Assembly: GCA_037975125.1 (NCBI GenBank)
Contig: CM075856.1
Span: 5,616,578-5,680,577, forward strand
Direction: 5' to 3'
Origin: Latrodectus hesperus
Taxonomy: Eukaryota; Arthropoda; Arachnida; Araneae; Theridiidae
DNA length: 64,000 bases
In this document: positions 1-16,629 of the stretch, in pieces
How positions within the stretch are numbered: the first letter of the stretch is position 1
How the letters are laid out: every line of letters begins with the position of its first letter
Notes under the pieces: model-generated
What the model saw: the letters and a program-made list of their open reading frames with translations, nothing else
Told to the model about the DNA's origin: nothing
Database searches by the model: none
Program-made: the position numbers and the translations under genes

Positions 1-939
1 AAGTAAACATTTTTAAATTATGATAAACATTTTTACTTCTATTCATTCCCTGTATGAATTTTGTTATGTTTACTAGCTTTAGTAATTCTTTTCAGAATTT
101 AGAAAAGATGATTTTGTTAAATTTTGAAATACTAAATTATCAACAGCTCAAAAGTTTCAAAGATTTTTCTATTCATTGACAAGGAAATTTTTTACCATTA
201 TTTAATATATTTTTACCGAATTATTATTTTTGATATTATATTTTCGTTGTAGATTTCTTAGAAAATTTCAGCTGTCATAATTTATTTTTCTAGTGGTTGG
301 TTGGCTCTTATTTCCAAAGATCAATATCAATTCATTAATTGTTGTTAATTAATAATTCTTACAAAATATATTTCACTAATTCAGGAAATATGTTCCCACT
401 ATGCCTTACTATTAAATCGCGAGCAGGTGAAAGGAGAATATAAACATAATTAGAATATTTAATTTCACATTCACATACAAAAACACACACATGCATGCAT
501 GATATAACCGTTGATTTTTGTATTATTTAAATTTTATTTAAGGTATAACTGAACATAGTAGCAAAACGACTGTGTATAATTCTTCTGAATAAAATAAAAG
601 ATTTTTTTATACATTTGTTTCTTAGAAATGAAAATTCAAAAAATTAATAGTTATTGATTTGATTATAATTTCTTAAAATATTTATTGATAAACTAAAGGG
701 AAACCTAAATGTTTCTGTGATGACCTATAAGTTCTTGAGCTAAAGTAAATAGAACTGTGAAAGTGGAAGTAACAGAAAGGAAAAAATAAAGCCTCGAATG
801 AGATTCCCATCTGCCAATAATTGATAGTAAACCTCAGTTATTAAATTTGTTTTTATTAGTTGTTGTTGAACCAGCATGCTTCCCAGCAACTAGCTGTCTA
901 TATTAGTAGAGAATTAATGGTTAGATTAGTTATGGAAGT
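1..939. other. AT-rich intergenic DNA
   Basis: No open frame or recognised repeat is seen. A short CA-rich run lies near 477-500. The sequence is AT-rich with many short stops in all frames. Confidence 0.7.
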
Positions 940-952
940 CATTTCCTTTAAC
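940..952. repeat. SINE target-site duplication, left copy
   Basis: Thirteen bases repeated, with one mismatch, at 1271-1283 on the other side of the SINE. This is the usual mark of LINE-driven insertion. Confidence 0.8.
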
Positions 953-1270
953 TTGCCGCCCAGCTTGTCTAATGATCAGAGTGCCTGACTGCGGATAAGG
1001 GGGTCCTGGGTTCGAATCCCGGTTCGGGCATGAATGTACTTTCTCTCTCTATCTATCCTGTCTTTGTCCTTTCCTTGTATGAATGAGGTGTGAATGGTTG
1101 CCTACCCTATAAACGGGTACCTATGGCATGTGTGTATAGCAAAGTCGTACTTTTACCTTCATGGTGCTCTGATTAAAACGAAAGACGCTCCCAACTGACT
1201 TAAATTCGCATAGCCAAGGCATAGCGAGCTTGGCTTGTCCAAGTGTCGTTAGTAACAACAACAACAACAA
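953..1270 (+). mobile_element. tRNA-derived SINE, head A with tail X
   Basis: A tRNA-like head (about 957-1030) carries a perfect B box (GGTTCGAATCC) and a T-arm-like CCTGG/CCGG. The anticodon-arm region CTGACTGCGGAT resembles tRNA-Arg, so a tRNA-Arg origin is inferred. The body follows (TACTTTCTCTC, then CCTATAAACGGGTA), then from about 1141 a distinct 3' tail (AAAGTCGTAC...) ending in an (AAC)n run. Flanking copies of CATTTCCTTTAAC at 940-952 and CATTTCCTTTGAC at 1271-1283 are a target-site duplication with one mismatch, which fixes both ends. The tail is shared with the SINE at 42444-42826, which has a different head. Confidence 0.88.
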
Positions 1271-1283
1271 CATTTCCTTTGAC

Positions 1284-4200
1284 TGAAATCTTTTTCTAAC
1301 TTCGTTTCAATTAGTGAAAAATAATAATAAGACAGGAAAGTATAGTTGAATAAAACTTCATACATTATTAAATTTCTTTCTTGATGCTCCTCTATAAGTA
1401 ATTGAGAAATTATTACGTAATTCAGTAATTTTTAAATAAAATTAAATATTTTCATAGACATTTTAATAAAACTGATTTATGTTACGGATTTTCATAGTTC
1501 AACATAACTGACACTCATGAACTCCTATAGGAAAAACTTCGTAAAGTTATTTCTTATATGAATTTTTTTGATTTAGGTAATACAAGTCAGTTTTATCGAT
1601 TTTAAAATCTGTCATGCAAAAAATAGCAAAATGTTAAAACTCTAGAACGAATATATCTAAATAATTAGGTAAAAATCTAATTTTACAAAAAATTAGTTCA
1701 TATTTTACCTTTGAAAATATATAAAATTTGAAGGTCCAGGTCTTAGGCTATTCAATATGCATAATGAGGTAGCTTTTATAAAAACACATTTATTGATTAA
1801 ATGAATCAAACGGAAACAAAAATATATTCTATTTTTAAGGACAGAAAAATATTAATTAATTATTAGTTCATATAAATTATGTATTTAAAAGAATAGAATA
1901 AACAAGGGATCTATGAAGTAAAGATAATACTTCAGAATAAATAATTTTTTATAGGATTCACTTTCAGTGCAGCAAAATCATTTCATCGAAGGAATACAAA
2001 ACTGCGTTCATAGAGTCAATAGAAAAATTTAAAAGTGTCTTTATTTTCAAAATCATGCGATTTCTTTATTTGAAAAAAAAAATTATAAATAACGAAAGCA
2101 GTTATCTGAAAATAATTTTTGACTAGAAAACAATATCGTGTGGAAAAGGAATTAAAAAAAAAAACTTTCACTAATCTTGAAATTCCATATACATCAAACG
2201 AGGATAATGCATGGATATAAAATCCCTGTGATAATCACCAAACAATTATTTATTTTAGTTAGAGCCTTTGATTCGCATTTTATGCAAAGTAAATATATTC
2301 TAAATGAAAATTTACATGCGTCAATATCACAATTCGTAAATGCGCTTACGAACTCCAGCTCTATATTTGACATTCCCGGAAGTTTTCCCGAAAGAACCAA
2401 TTTCATTAGGCAACCATCAACAACGTTCATGCAGCTAAGTAATAAAAATACTATTCATATTCTTATTTCTTAATAATGGGGATGAGGGTCGTGGTGAAAT
2501 CCTGCAACTAACAGAGGGTTATCTGTGAAACTGTCTCGTTTTACGAGTCGAATGAAAATGGTGTAAAATAATAACTTGAACGGAAAGCATGTACAACGCC
2601 CATATAAATCATTTCAACAATCATTTTCATCTTGCAAGAGCTGTTTTATAGGCTAATTTTAGTGCAAGTTAATCTCCACTTAAGTGTTTAGTTAATTTTC
2701 GACTTGATGGTATGTTTAGTAAGCTTTTTGCGTATGGTGATGATAATTGCTTTAAAATCCCATCTTAAGACATCAGATTTTTTTCAAAGTTTCTGAAATT
2801 ATTTCAAGAGAGTAAATTTTTATGTGTATTATTAATTAATAAAGTATTATTAATTTATAAAACTCTTATTAAAAGTTGATATTTTTACATAATTACAATC
2901 ACATTGCAATAAAACAACCGTATTAAATTTACTCTATTTTAAATTAAGTAGTTGACTGAATTATGTAATATATATTGATATTTTTTAATTGGCCTGTCCT
3001 ATAATTTCTTTACCATTTTAGGATGAACTAAAACCAAATATTTTTATAAAAACCTAATACACGTAAAAGCTTCTATTAAAATTTTATGAGAAATAAAAAT
3101 GTTGTTATTAAAAAACAACGCATTTGAATTCAAAAATGTTTTATTTATATAAAAAAGGTGATTTTTATCATAGAAAATATTTTAGTGATTTAAAAACGGT
3201 GCTAAATAACAAATATTAAATAAAAAATAGTTAAAAGGATTCATTTAAAAGAATTTCAAAAAACTTTAGCCGAAATTAATCAATTATAAAATTAATTTAA
3301 AGAACACAAAAATCATATTTTTAATTTACAATTTTTTTTTATTTGTAAGAAGGATTTTCATTTCAGAAAAAAGTTTCCATGAAAAAATATTTTCACCCTG
3401 GGAGGGAATTGAAAATTAAATATTATGAAAAAACTACCTTCATAAAAATTAATATATCTCTTTTTGCTTATTATAAAAATAAATGAAAATGTGAAAAATC
3501 TGTTTGAAGCATCAATAGTTCAAGTAAAAGTAAGATATTTTATCAAATAAAAGAAAGATATAAAAAAAACTGCTTAAAACGTAGCAAATTTTTTCTCTGA
3601 AAAAATATTTATAATATAAATTTTTTCTCTGAAGATTCAAGGAAACATAAGAGGTTATTAGAATGCCCCAATATATTTACTGTAAACTTAGCTGAAACAT
3701 TATTCATTTAAACACGTTTATTTACTTTTTAAAATGAAAGCAATTTGCAAGGAAATAAATACTCTTCTGGTCTTTATAGTGTTAAATAGCGTCCTTTTGT
3801 TAAGGGCAAAAATGAAAGCTCATTTTCTTTTTCTTTTTTTTCATTCAGTTATAATACTTAATATATCTCTCAATTTACGGAAACACATCTTAGTGTTTCA
3901 AAATATCTGCTTGTGGTTTCGCATCGCTGATTCGTCCATGCGTGTGAGAATCCCTAAAACCATTTTAAAACTTTGCTGTAGATAAAACATCTAACTCAAA
4001 CGTTTGTGTTACAATAAATTTTCTCACTTGAAGTACTATAATATCAGTGGCCAAATTGCGATATATGGTATTGTAAAAAATTGAAAGATCACAATTTTCC
4101 AGTTTAAAGTTTTTCCTGTTCAATTTTTCGAAAAGATCCTCTTTTCCTGCTTTTACATTTTGTTGATTATTCTTAAAGTACTGATGAATGAATAAAGGCG

Positions 4201-4359
4201 ACAGTTTGTTGCACCCTATGTTGTATATGAAGGCTTCATATTCCATTTACACGAATGGCTATGACACTGCTTTTGATGCTTTAAATATGAATGAACAATA
4301 TTTTTAGATACATTTACATTCTCACTCTTTTCACTAAGCCAAAGTGAGAAATAAAAGTT
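1284..4359. other. AT-rich intergenic DNA, no supported gene
   Basis: Only short chance open frames are present (for example near 2177-2473 and 3734-3985). They show no recognisable domain, codon bias or splice context. No repeat with clear ends is seen. Confidence 0.65.

Positions 4360-4434
<75 letters not shown>
4360..4434. repeat. (TA)n microsatellite
   Basis: Nearly pure TA dinucleotide run directly abutting the left end of the Tc1 element. TA is the target of Tc1/mariner elements, so the run probably served as the landing site. Confidence 0.95.
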
Positions 4435-4436
4435 CA

Positions 4437-6484
<2,048 letters not shown>

Positions 6485-6485
6485 T

Positions 6486-9400
6486 CTTCCACCTTTGTGC
6501 AAATGTTTTTTTCTTCAAAGACTTTCTCACTTATTAGAAATATTTTTTATGATAAAAACAGACAGCTATTTAAAAAGACATTAATAGTTTCTTGAATGCA
6601 TTATGAAATAAGAAAAGTCATTAGTATTTAAAAACATTGAGTATCTTTCAGTGTTTATTAAGAGATCCATTAATAAATATTGAGTTATGTTTATAATTAT
6701 ACTTGTACGCTTATGGGATGAAAAATGCGGAGATTTAGAATTTTCTTATAAGCTTATTATAAATGTGATTCGGTTGTATGTGATTATCTAGTCCAATTAC
6801 TTTTCAAAAGTTTCGTTTTTTAATTTCTATGTTTAATAAGTATTTTCGGAAAACCGAAACAATTAGTTAAATATTTTACCAAGAAATGTTGATTATAATT
6901 TTCGATATTTGATATTTTTCTTAGTGATTTCATTACACGATAGGAAATTTTACTATTTCCATATTATCTTGTTATTCTATAAATTTAGTCTTGGAATTTT
7001 AATTACTAAAGAGTTTATAATGAGGGAAACAAATCACCTTTTCTTGGAAAATGTTTTCGAGAATTACAAATTTTTAGAAAAGTCATTTAATTGCCTAAAA
7101 TTTGCTTCAAATAAGAAAACCACGGATATAATAAAACTTTAACTGTGCTATATTTTCTTATTGGTTAGATTATTATTTTAATTGGTCTTAGATTTGAGTA
7201 GCTTTTTGTTCTTTTAAAAATTGAGCATCAGTTTGAAACTTATCATAATTACCCTAAACACACTGTTGTAGCGAGTGGGTTTATTGCTGCGCAATTGCAT
7301 TAAACCTAAATTAATGTTCAGTTTGTGAAAAGTATCACATGTGGAGAATTATCTATTAAAATGCATACAATATTTGTTAATCTTATGTATATATAGAAAT
7401 GGATCTTCAGCATTTAAATTTGATTAAAGGAAATGATATTTAGAGTAACGACGTTTTTAGATTTGTGCTCTGTAGTAGAGGTAAGTTCTATAATGCATTG
7501 ATAAATTACATCCTGCACAATTTGGAGGCAGTTTTCTTGTCATCAAAATCAATTAATGAAAGTTCAAACAATAATTGAAGTTTAAGAAACATTAATAAGA
7601 ATTTCATATATAGGTTTGAGTTCAAAAAAGCAACTTTATTAAAAAAGCCATCCGATAGTAAAATAGGTGGCTAATTTTCATTATCTTACATTTGGCTTCG
7701 CTATTATTTTAATTCGTTTTCCATCGTTATGTTTGAATATCATAATTTCTTCGTAATAAATTCTGTGGTCTATTGGGTCGCTGAGTTGAACTCTGACATT
7801 TAGTTCAACTCTACGGGAGTTCGATAGCCATCTCTGTTAGAGATATTTGAAATGGTTTGGAATCCATTTTAAATTATATGTAACAGGCTTCGTGCGTGAA
7901 AAGTAAGTGTAGGGAAATAAACCTAAGTCAACATGTTCTTTCTATTTCAATCCTCCTTTTCAAACACTAAAATCCTTTTAATTTCACTGTGAAATCGCAA
8001 TTTCATTTATTTAAAAAAAGTCATATAGAAAGTATGATTTTTAAACATGCAACAAGAATATATTTTAAGATTTTCTTTTTCTGAAAGCACTTTTACATGA
8101 TTACATAAGTTATGTCAGCTGACCATTAAAATTAGTTTCTTATCCTTGCTTAACTTACACACAATTGCTCTCTTAACAAATTTTATGAGATTTGGTTTTC
8201 GTAACGACATTTTATTATGAAAATTGATAATAAATTTGATTATATTTGTCGGAAATAAATATTTGAATTAATGAAGAGTTTAAATGGTGTTCAGTTTATC
8301 AATGAATATGTATTACTCTGTGAAACTTCATTTTTAACTATAGAAACAATCTCTTAAAATGTATAATGGAGAAATTTTAAATGGGGTATATGGAAGAGTG
8401 GAAAATGGTGAAGAAAATTATTATTATTACTTTTTAAGAGAAGATTTTAAAGATTTGAAAAATAATACTACAATAAAAATACAAAATGTAAACCATATCG
8501 ATTTTATTGGCAGCTTATTCACTGATCTTCAAAATAAATTATTTTGCCTTATTTGAATGTTTAGTAAAATAAATGAATCCCTTTAAACTATATATAATAT
8601 AAGCATCTCACATTTCATCCGTACAGTTGCAGGTGATAAGTTATGCGATTACAAAATACCCGATCCCTTACTATAAAAAGAAACGCCTTTAATTCCAGTT
8701 ACTTGATACTCGAAGCAACTGTGAAGAAAAGTTTGAGGGTTTCTCTTACTTCTCTGGGCTGCTTTATTTCTCTTCTATATCTCATTTCTCTTCTTTCTTA
8801 AGTGAGTTTACTTAATAAAAAACGTAAGGCAAGTAGAGCATGTCTGTCTGTTTTTCGTAGCTAAGATTAACATTCTTTTCTCCGTGTGATTAATTTGAGT
8901 GAAACTTGGTAAAAATATATGTAGTTATATGTTTTGCTAAATTTTTAGGATTTTTTAAAGAATCTTAATTATTTTTTAAAATTATGATAGATAAAATAAG
9001 TTATTTACATCATCATAAAAATATGTTAGTGGGAATTATTTCTTAAAAATATTATATTTCGCATATAATAATCCATTTTTTCAAATATTGCAAATTGTTG
9101 ATTCTGCATTTATTAGAATTCATGTCTTAGAACAAATGTGTTTTAAAATGACGTTTTATTTCCAAAACACGTTTTCTATTTAAATATACATCTAATTTAG
9201 AGTAATACTTATTTGGTAACAAATGTAGCAAATAATATTGATAACCTTAATATCATCACCATAATCACCTTTAGCATTATGCACTTATGTATGATCAAGA
9301 CTTCCGTAGATGCTTCAACGCTAATTTTCTATTCTTGTACCACTATTGAACTTGAAGCAATAAAGCTTACAAAGTTCGCATTTTTGATAATTTTTATTCT

Positions 9401-12400
9401 CACACTATAGTTGCAACCCTAGATACATCTTGTTGTATAGCTTTTAAAATTTCTATTGGTGTTTTTAAGTTTCTTATACTTGGCTTGTAATGCGAATGAA
9501 ATTTGAATATGTCCAAAATAAAAAGAGCAAAAAAGAACCACTCGAAACCGATACTAATTTATCAATGTTTCAACTCTTTCGACAAATATTGATCCAGAAT
9601 TATGGATATGATTCCCTGCGTTATATAACTATCTTTGTTTTTTCGGGAAATTTTAAAATAGAACCGGAAATCTAGCAGCCGATGCACCCATAAACTATCC
9701 GAGAAGTAGATGGTGCATCATAAAAGTGAAGAACGCTTCAAGACAATGAGTCTTGCTTTTCAGTCAGAATACGCACTGATAAAAGAGATAGAAGCAAGAA
9801 CACATTTTATCAAATTCAATTTTAAGATCAAATCTTCACAAAATTAATCGAAATAAAGTGTGGTGAAACTGTGACGTCCTGATATTGTGAGCTTTTGGCA
9901 CCTTTAATAGTCATAGTCCAATATTCTCCCTACCAATACAATAATAGCCTTACAATTACTATCTATACCCAGGCTGAAATCGCACAGAAAAGAAACCATT
10001 CTTCACAGTTTTTTTTTTTTTTTTTACACTTAAGTAAGAGTTTATAATGGCACTATTCCAACTGGGAAATCCTGCATATTTTGATTACTATTAAATTTTA
10101 ATACAAAATGTATGTTAAATCAAACAAAGACTATTTTGAACATATACACATGCATTACCTTTCATTCCTTTACTTATGGAACCAATTTGAAATGTTTTAT
10201 CATTGATCAAACATATTTGTTATAAAATTGGTTTTTTCTAATTCAAATCTAAAAATAAATTTAATACAACAATATAGAAATGTATTTCAATTTATACTGA
10301 TAGTAGTATTTTTCCTTAAGCTTTATACTTCTGCGGAGTAATTCATCTTGAATCGGTACAGCATATTGGAATACGAATTTAAAATAGGTGAAAAGTTCTC
10401 CATTTGTTATATTTTCAAAGACTCATTCTGTATTCTTTCAATATTAATGATTATTATAATATTTTACAAATTTATACTTTTAACGTGTTCCTCTTTTAAT
10501 TAAATTTCCATTAAAAAACTCATGCCTTTTTTTTACTACGACACATTTTAATATTATTCTGTTCTTCGATGTTTGAATTATCCAAGCTTACCCCACGTTA
10601 TAAGCTAAAGCAATTTTTCGGATCAATTTATCTCTAAATGCTTTTATTTAAAATATTTTAAAAATTATTATGCAATGAAGTTAATAATTTAGAAATTGAA
10701 CGCATTTGATTGATTCCAAAAGAAAATACTTGAATTCTGTTTCTTCCTTATCTAAAAGAATGAGTTATTTGAATTGAAATAAACTAATTGAAAATAACGG
10801 TCTCAAAATAAAGAATTTTATATTGTAAATAGTTTTTTAATGCTACATTTTACAACTTTAATATTTTATTTCACATACGTTAATAATTTTATAATTATAT
10901 ATAATTTTATCTCTTAGAGACATCAAAAATGTTTTATATACCCACGAATTTTTTAAACAAAATATTATTGTTTTTCTACTGTAACTTTTCCCATTATCTT
11001 CAATCACACTTCAATCTTCACATTATCAACTATAAAATAATTCGTAAAATGATTTAAAAAGTCACCAAAATTTCTGTCGAAAAATTTAATTTTAAAATTC
11101 ATATATATAGTGTACATATTAAAAAGGAAGAAATCATAGTTCATTGTCATGGAAATATCAAAGAGAAAAGTCAAAATCAAAAGACTCAGAAATTCAATCA
11201 CATTAATTAATTCTAATATAATGTCAGAATTTTTTTTATTGATAATATGTAAAAATTCTAAATAAGCATCTTCTTAAAAAAATACTTAATTAATAAGTAC
11301 AAAATTTATTACATTTATATCCTTACCTATACACTCATTTTAAATCCAATATTTATAAGACAATAAGTATACAAAAAGTCAGAGAAATTTCAAAATTTGT
11401 TAAGCCTTTAGAATTTACTTTATTAAATTTAATTATTTTCAGATTTTTATCTAAATAAATTTAAAAAATCAACACATGAAATTACAGGTTGATGATCCGT
11501 ATTAAAATTTATATATTTGTTTTAATTAAATAATATTCCAAAACATAAAGTAACTTTATAGATGTTCCCAACAAATAATAATTTCACATTACTGAAAGAC
11601 CGAAATAGTTAACAAAATAAATTCAGCACAGGTAAAATTTCAATTCGAAATTCAAAAGAGATCCTGTTGTATCATAAAATATTCCCATTTCACTACTTTA
11701 TCCACCAAACCGTGAACAACATTCATTACTCTTTTTGGGGTAAAATGGGAAAACGAAGCTAAGTGAACAACTTCTGCTGTGGTAAACTTGTCTTCCCTAA
11801 AGGTTTCGTGGGTGGTAAGCTATTATGCATGCTTGATCGGAAGAAAATGAAAGCATTATAAATTTTGCACAATTGGGAAAGTATTCGATAAATACAATTT
11901 GGATAAGTTTGAAATTATGTGCTTAGTTATGACAAAAAAGCGAGTAAAACATAACTGTTAAATTGTGTGGTTAAAAATAAACTTCCAACAAATATATTTT
12001 ATATTCAAAGAAATTTATTAAGAAAGTTGAGAAAACTAGCATATAGTAATTGCCTTTAGGTTGTAAATTAGTGCACAATATATTCTGAAAAACCTTTCTA
12101 TATCCAAAACTATTTGTGATGTAAATAACTAAAATTTTTATTTTAATTAATTTGTAAGAACATTTCCATTGATCATGATATTACTTACAGAAGTATTATA
12201 AAAGAAGCAAATACAGTTATAAGCAAAAAATAGTTTTAACTGGTAAAATAATTAAACGAAGATAATGAGATAATATTTTAAGAAATTACAAATAAAAAGC
12301 TAAGTAGAATTTACTTTTAACTTTAATCACTTTTACTATATACGCATCACTTAACAATGATTAAGGTTAAATTGAGGGAGATATGGGAAATGAGCTGCAT

Positions 12401-14280
12401 TTCACTAAATCCTTTGGAGAATGAGGGATATTCTTAAGCTAACTGAAGGACGAATCTACTTCCTCATTGGTGAATTGACACTGAGAAATCAATACAGTCG
12501 CCACTCCTCAGATTGGCTTTTAATTTTCTTCCGCTATCTGATAAATAAAAGGGAAAGCATATTTCAGATCGAAGAAAAATTTAAAAATTAAGGAAAAAAT
12601 AGCTTATAAACAGCGTGAAATGCTTATGAATTTAGATAAGAGAAAATAAAATTTGAAGAATTAAACCAAAATTGACTACTTGTATATGAATGTAACCAGG
12701 ATGCGTTTTGGGGTATTAATAATTATAAAGCTTCAAGAAAATTAATAAAACTTTGTAACTATAAGCAAACAAAAAATATTAATAAATTTATATAATGGGA
12801 TATATACCGTCAAAAAAATAAACATTTAAGGTTCTTTATATGTAAATAAATCTCTGTGCATAACTTCAGAATGTTCTGCCACACCACTAAAATTATATAT
12901 AGTGGTGAGTAATAAGTTTAATATTGTAAAATAACTTGACCTAATTTTACGTATTCAAAGAATGTACAAAATATTAGCATTCTATTAATACTGCATATAT
13001 TTACAACAGAGTAGCATCTTATTTAATATACGCAAAAATGATTAAAACAAACGGTAAGAGTGTAGATCTATTTAAAGAGGAAATAAATTGTTTTACTGAA
13101 ACAATAAACATAAAAAAATACATAAAAAAGTTTAAATATAAAGTAAAGAATGTTATCAAAATTTGTCCTATAATTTTATGTGCAATGTTCTTAAGTATTT
13201 GGTTAATGCGAAAAAAGGATATATTTTATACCTGTTTTTTTCTAATTTTCATTGATAATAACAAACACATGATGAAATAGAATTGACTTATCATAAGTTT
13301 CTTGAAAATAATTTATTAAGAATAATAAAATCGCAAAATTTCATATATTTCCTCATGTTAAAAATTTCTAACTAATAAATTAAGAACTCTTTAAAAAATA
13401 TATTCAGGTTGAATAAAAATTATTTATTTCTTTTTTTATTTAAGCTTCTATTGAGAATTACTTATTATATCCAGTAAGATGAACAATTGTGTTTAAAAAT
13501 AATGGTTATACCCTGTAGTTTAGGGGGAAAGATTTGCACACACATGATTTTACAAGCAATAGCACTTTTTGAGTAGCAATTATATATTTATAAAATTCCC
13601 AACTTTGTTGAATTTATGGAATCATCGATTCTACATTCAATGTCATGTCATGAGAATTTCTCCCATTTATTTTGAGAAGTCTATCTGTGCTTACCCAATC
13701 GATCCGTTGGAGTCAAATTATCAGAGCATGCTTGAAATTTCATTGGTAATACTCTCTTTTCTTAGTTTTCAATATATACCTTCTTTGAAATTTATTAGAA
13801 ATGCGTCATAAATTGCTATTTAGGTTCATTCTATTTTTTACACTTTTAAAGTTTAAGAGTGTCTAATTCCGTTGTTTTCCTTGAGCCTTTTCCTACTAAC
13901 ATTCTTTCCATCAACAGTATTTCCAGCACTTTTGTTGTTTTGGATTTCAACTATCAATTTTCATTCTAAATCACAATTACATTCATTTTAATTAATCAAA
14001 AACAATTGATATAAAATACATTTCGTAAAACATAAAAGTTTTTCATGTGATTGATGGAGTAAGATATAAATTTAGAATTTTGAATAATTTCAACTTAAAG
14101 CTTTAAAACCAAAGACAAGCTGTTGAAAAATAGTGTCAATTATATTACATTTAATTTTTTAAACTGCCATTATGTGTATTACAAATAATCAAAGATTTTA
14201 GAATGCTAGAAAAAATCATTATTGAAAAAATGTGCCGAAACTGAGAAACAACTTTGTAGACAGCAAAAGTTAGGTTAGAT
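6486..14280. other. Long AT-rich gene desert
   Basis: Nearly 8 kb without a supported gene. Short open frames (for example 6909-7142, 8359-8556, 9213-9410, 9490-9675, 11004-11201 minus, 13038-13280, 13569-13811) are compositionally like the surrounding DNA and show no domain. A pure T run lies at about 10009-10026. Slightly less AT-rich patches occur near 7750-7830, 9670-9760, 11700-11860 and 12360-12540, but no repeat family or exon was recognised in them. Confidence 0.6.
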
Positions 14281-14283
14281 TAA

Positions 14284-14530
14284 ATTATTGTAATAGGTTT
14301 TTGAGAGTGACTCTTTCTGCCGACAGAAGATGTTAAGATCTCCGTTAAACCCGAATTATGGGGAGTTAGCGAGGCTGATACTTCAGTTGGCAACCTCCAC
14401 TTAATGACACACCAGAGAGAGATGTTGTACCATACAGAATTTTTAATGCTTTTTGGCCCACTCAGAGGGATGGGTTGTCTTTGGCTGGATAAAGTCTTAA
14501 GCCTCTAAGCCATGAATGAGTTCAAGTAAT
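14284..14530. repeat. Unclassified GC-richer island, possible old repeat
   Basis: Base composition rises sharply against the flanks (CTGCCGACAGAAG, GGGGAGTTAGCGAGGCTG). It lies just left of a Tc1 element. No B box, inverted repeat or open frame could be assigned. An old SINE-like repeat is the likeliest explanation, but this is only inference. Confidence 0.35.
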
Positions 14531-14608
14531 TTATAACGATTGAGAAAAACACGCTCCTGGTATATTATATAAAAATAGTAGTTGTATACATATGTTATAA
14601 TATTTCTA

Positions 14609-16020
14609 CACTACTGGCCATTAAAATTGCTACACCAAGAAGGAATGCAAATAACAGAACGATATTTATTGGACACATACATTATAGTGGAAAGAACAAG
14701 TGATTAGAATTACAGGAAATTAGGATGTATATATCTTGAGAAATCAGTACACAGAGCAGCCACCTCTGACTGTAATAACAGCATTTATCCACCTAGGCAT
14801 GAAGTCAAACAGAGATTGTATGGCATGTACGGGGATTTCAGCCATTCAGCTTCAACACTATGCCACAGTTCATCGACAGTAGTGGATGGTGAGTGATGGC
14901 ATGCCAATGGCTTGGCAACCATTGACCTCACGTTCTCAATTGGTGACAGATCAGGAGAACGTGCTGGCCAGGGTAACAGTCGAACCTGTTCTGTATCAAG
15001 GAAGTTCAGAACAGTACGGGCAACATGCGGTCGTGCATTATCCTGTTGAAACAAAGCATTAGGAAGGCCTCGAAGATAGGGCAGAGCCACGGGCCTTAAC
15101 ACATCGGAAATGTAACGGTTGCTGTTGAAAGTGCCGGTAATGCGAACAAGAGGTGATGGAGACGTGTATCCAATGGCACCCCATACCATCACTCCAGCAG
15201 ATGGGCCAGTATGGCGATGTCCAATGCAAGCTGGCAATGCGAGTTCTCCACGATGCCTCCAAACACGGATGCGGTCATCATGGTCCTGTATACAGAACTG
15301 ACATTCATTTGTAAAGATGACGTGATGCCATTCCCTCGTCCAGGTTCGTCATTGTTCACACTATTGAAGTCTCTCCTGTCTGTGACGCAGCGTCAATGGT
15401 AGCCAAAGCCATGGTCGCCGTGCAGACAATCCATGCTGCTGCAAACGTCGTCGAACTGTTTGAGCAGAAACTTGTTGCCTTGTAAATGACTCCATTTCTC
15501 GGCTCAGGGTTCGTGATGTGGCCGTACGATCCCTTGTGACGATGCAGATAAGATGTCTGTCTTCTCTGGTGTTAGTGATGGGGGGGGAGGTCACTGAGTT
15601 TCTGCATGACGTTTCGTATGATTGTCCTGAACCCATCGATTCCATATTCTGCTAACAGTCATGGTGTCTCGACCGACGCGAGCAGCAATATTGCGGTACG
15701 ATAAACCGCAATCCCGGTAGGCTATAATCCTTCCTCGATCAAAATCAGGCACGTGCTGATAGGCATTTCTTCTTCTTACACGAGGCATTACAATAACTTC
15801 CTTTGCCGAAAACAACGTTGAAATGAAAATTGAGTATGAGAAAACTGCTGTCAAATCTCTGGTTTTATACACATTGTAGATGTCGCTACTGTCACCTGCT
15901 TTGTATGATTGCGCTGAAAATCTAATCATTTGCATATCACAGCAAGATCTACCTGTCATGCAAATTTCACGTGTGTGGTGTGCCGCTTTCCTGGTGTAGC
16001 AATTTTAATGGCCAGTAGTG
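14609..16020 (-). mobile_element. Tc1-like DNA transposon, family B, copy 1
   Basis: A 1412-bp element flanked by TA on both sides (14607-14608 and 16021-16022). Both ends share a perfect inverted repeat of about 29 bp beginning CACTACTGGCCATTAAAATT. The interior encodes a minus-strand transposase. It is the same family as the element at 58215-59629, with the same length to within 3 bp but in opposite orientation. Confidence 0.95.
14744..15788 (-). pseudogene. Tc1 transposase, family B copy 1, broken
   Basis: The start is the ATG at 15788 (MPRVRRRNAYQHVPDFDRGR), and the matching stop in the relative lies at 14744-14746. The N-terminal HTH (GLSYRNIAARVGRDTMTVSR) is followed by a frameshift in a C/G run near 15585-15600. 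The middle carries the second HTH (FTRQQVSAQTVRRRLQQHGL). The first catalytic Asp is replaced: IFTNECQFC here against IFTDESRFC in the copy at 58.2 kb. The second Asp (FQQDNARPH) and the Glu (SPDLSPIENV) remain. A further small deletion near 14845 shifts the last segment, so the C terminus ends out of frame. The protein would be inactive. Confidence 0.92.
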
Positions 16021-16022
16021 TA

Positions 16023-16620
16023 TAAACGAATCTTTACTGAGAATGTCTTTAAAATTAAATAAAATGTTTCACAACATAAATAAACGCTTTTTGACAGTAC
16101 GAAATTTTTATGGCAATCAAATGAATGTTTCTTTGATATTTTTTTATTTTCTATTTTAAATTTCTTAAATAATAATAAATATTTAAATTATACATGGATT
16201 ATTATAAATAGTTAGAGTAGCTACCATGGAAATTCATGCAGAAAATATGTTTGTTTCATTAATATTACAATTATTACGAAATTTAAATTTTGGGAAGAAA
16301 TATATTTTTTAAATATGCTATCATGTTTTAATACTATTTTATTTTTATAATTTACACTAGAAGAGGAGAAATATTTTAACTATGATATTGTGTGTTTTCG
16401 ACAAAAAATTCACCTTTAAAAATAAAGGTAATTTATAGTAGATGTGCAAGAGAATATTAAATTCTTTCGCACTTATTTAGGCAAAATTTTAATTTATTTA
16501 ATATTAACAAGTAAAATAGAAATATTCAACTTTCGATATTTCTCATGTGAGAAATATGTCCTTATTTACTGAATTAATATTGACATCACTTATTAAAATG
16601 AATATAAAAATATTGTTTTC
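16023..16620. other. AT-rich spacer
   Basis: Very AT-rich sequence with no open frame, repeat end or motif that I can support. Confidence 0.6.
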
Positions 16621-16629
16621 GATTTATAG

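Noticed and set aside
957..1030. A functional tRNA-Arg gene
   Set aside because: Anticodon and acceptor stems carry mismatches, and the sequence is the head of a SINE with target-site duplications; related heads recur at 6108 and 37907.
15119..15402. Plus-strand frames inside the minus-strand Tc1 at 14609-16020, and the matching minus frame at 58827-59084
   Set aside because: They are antisense shadows of the transposase.
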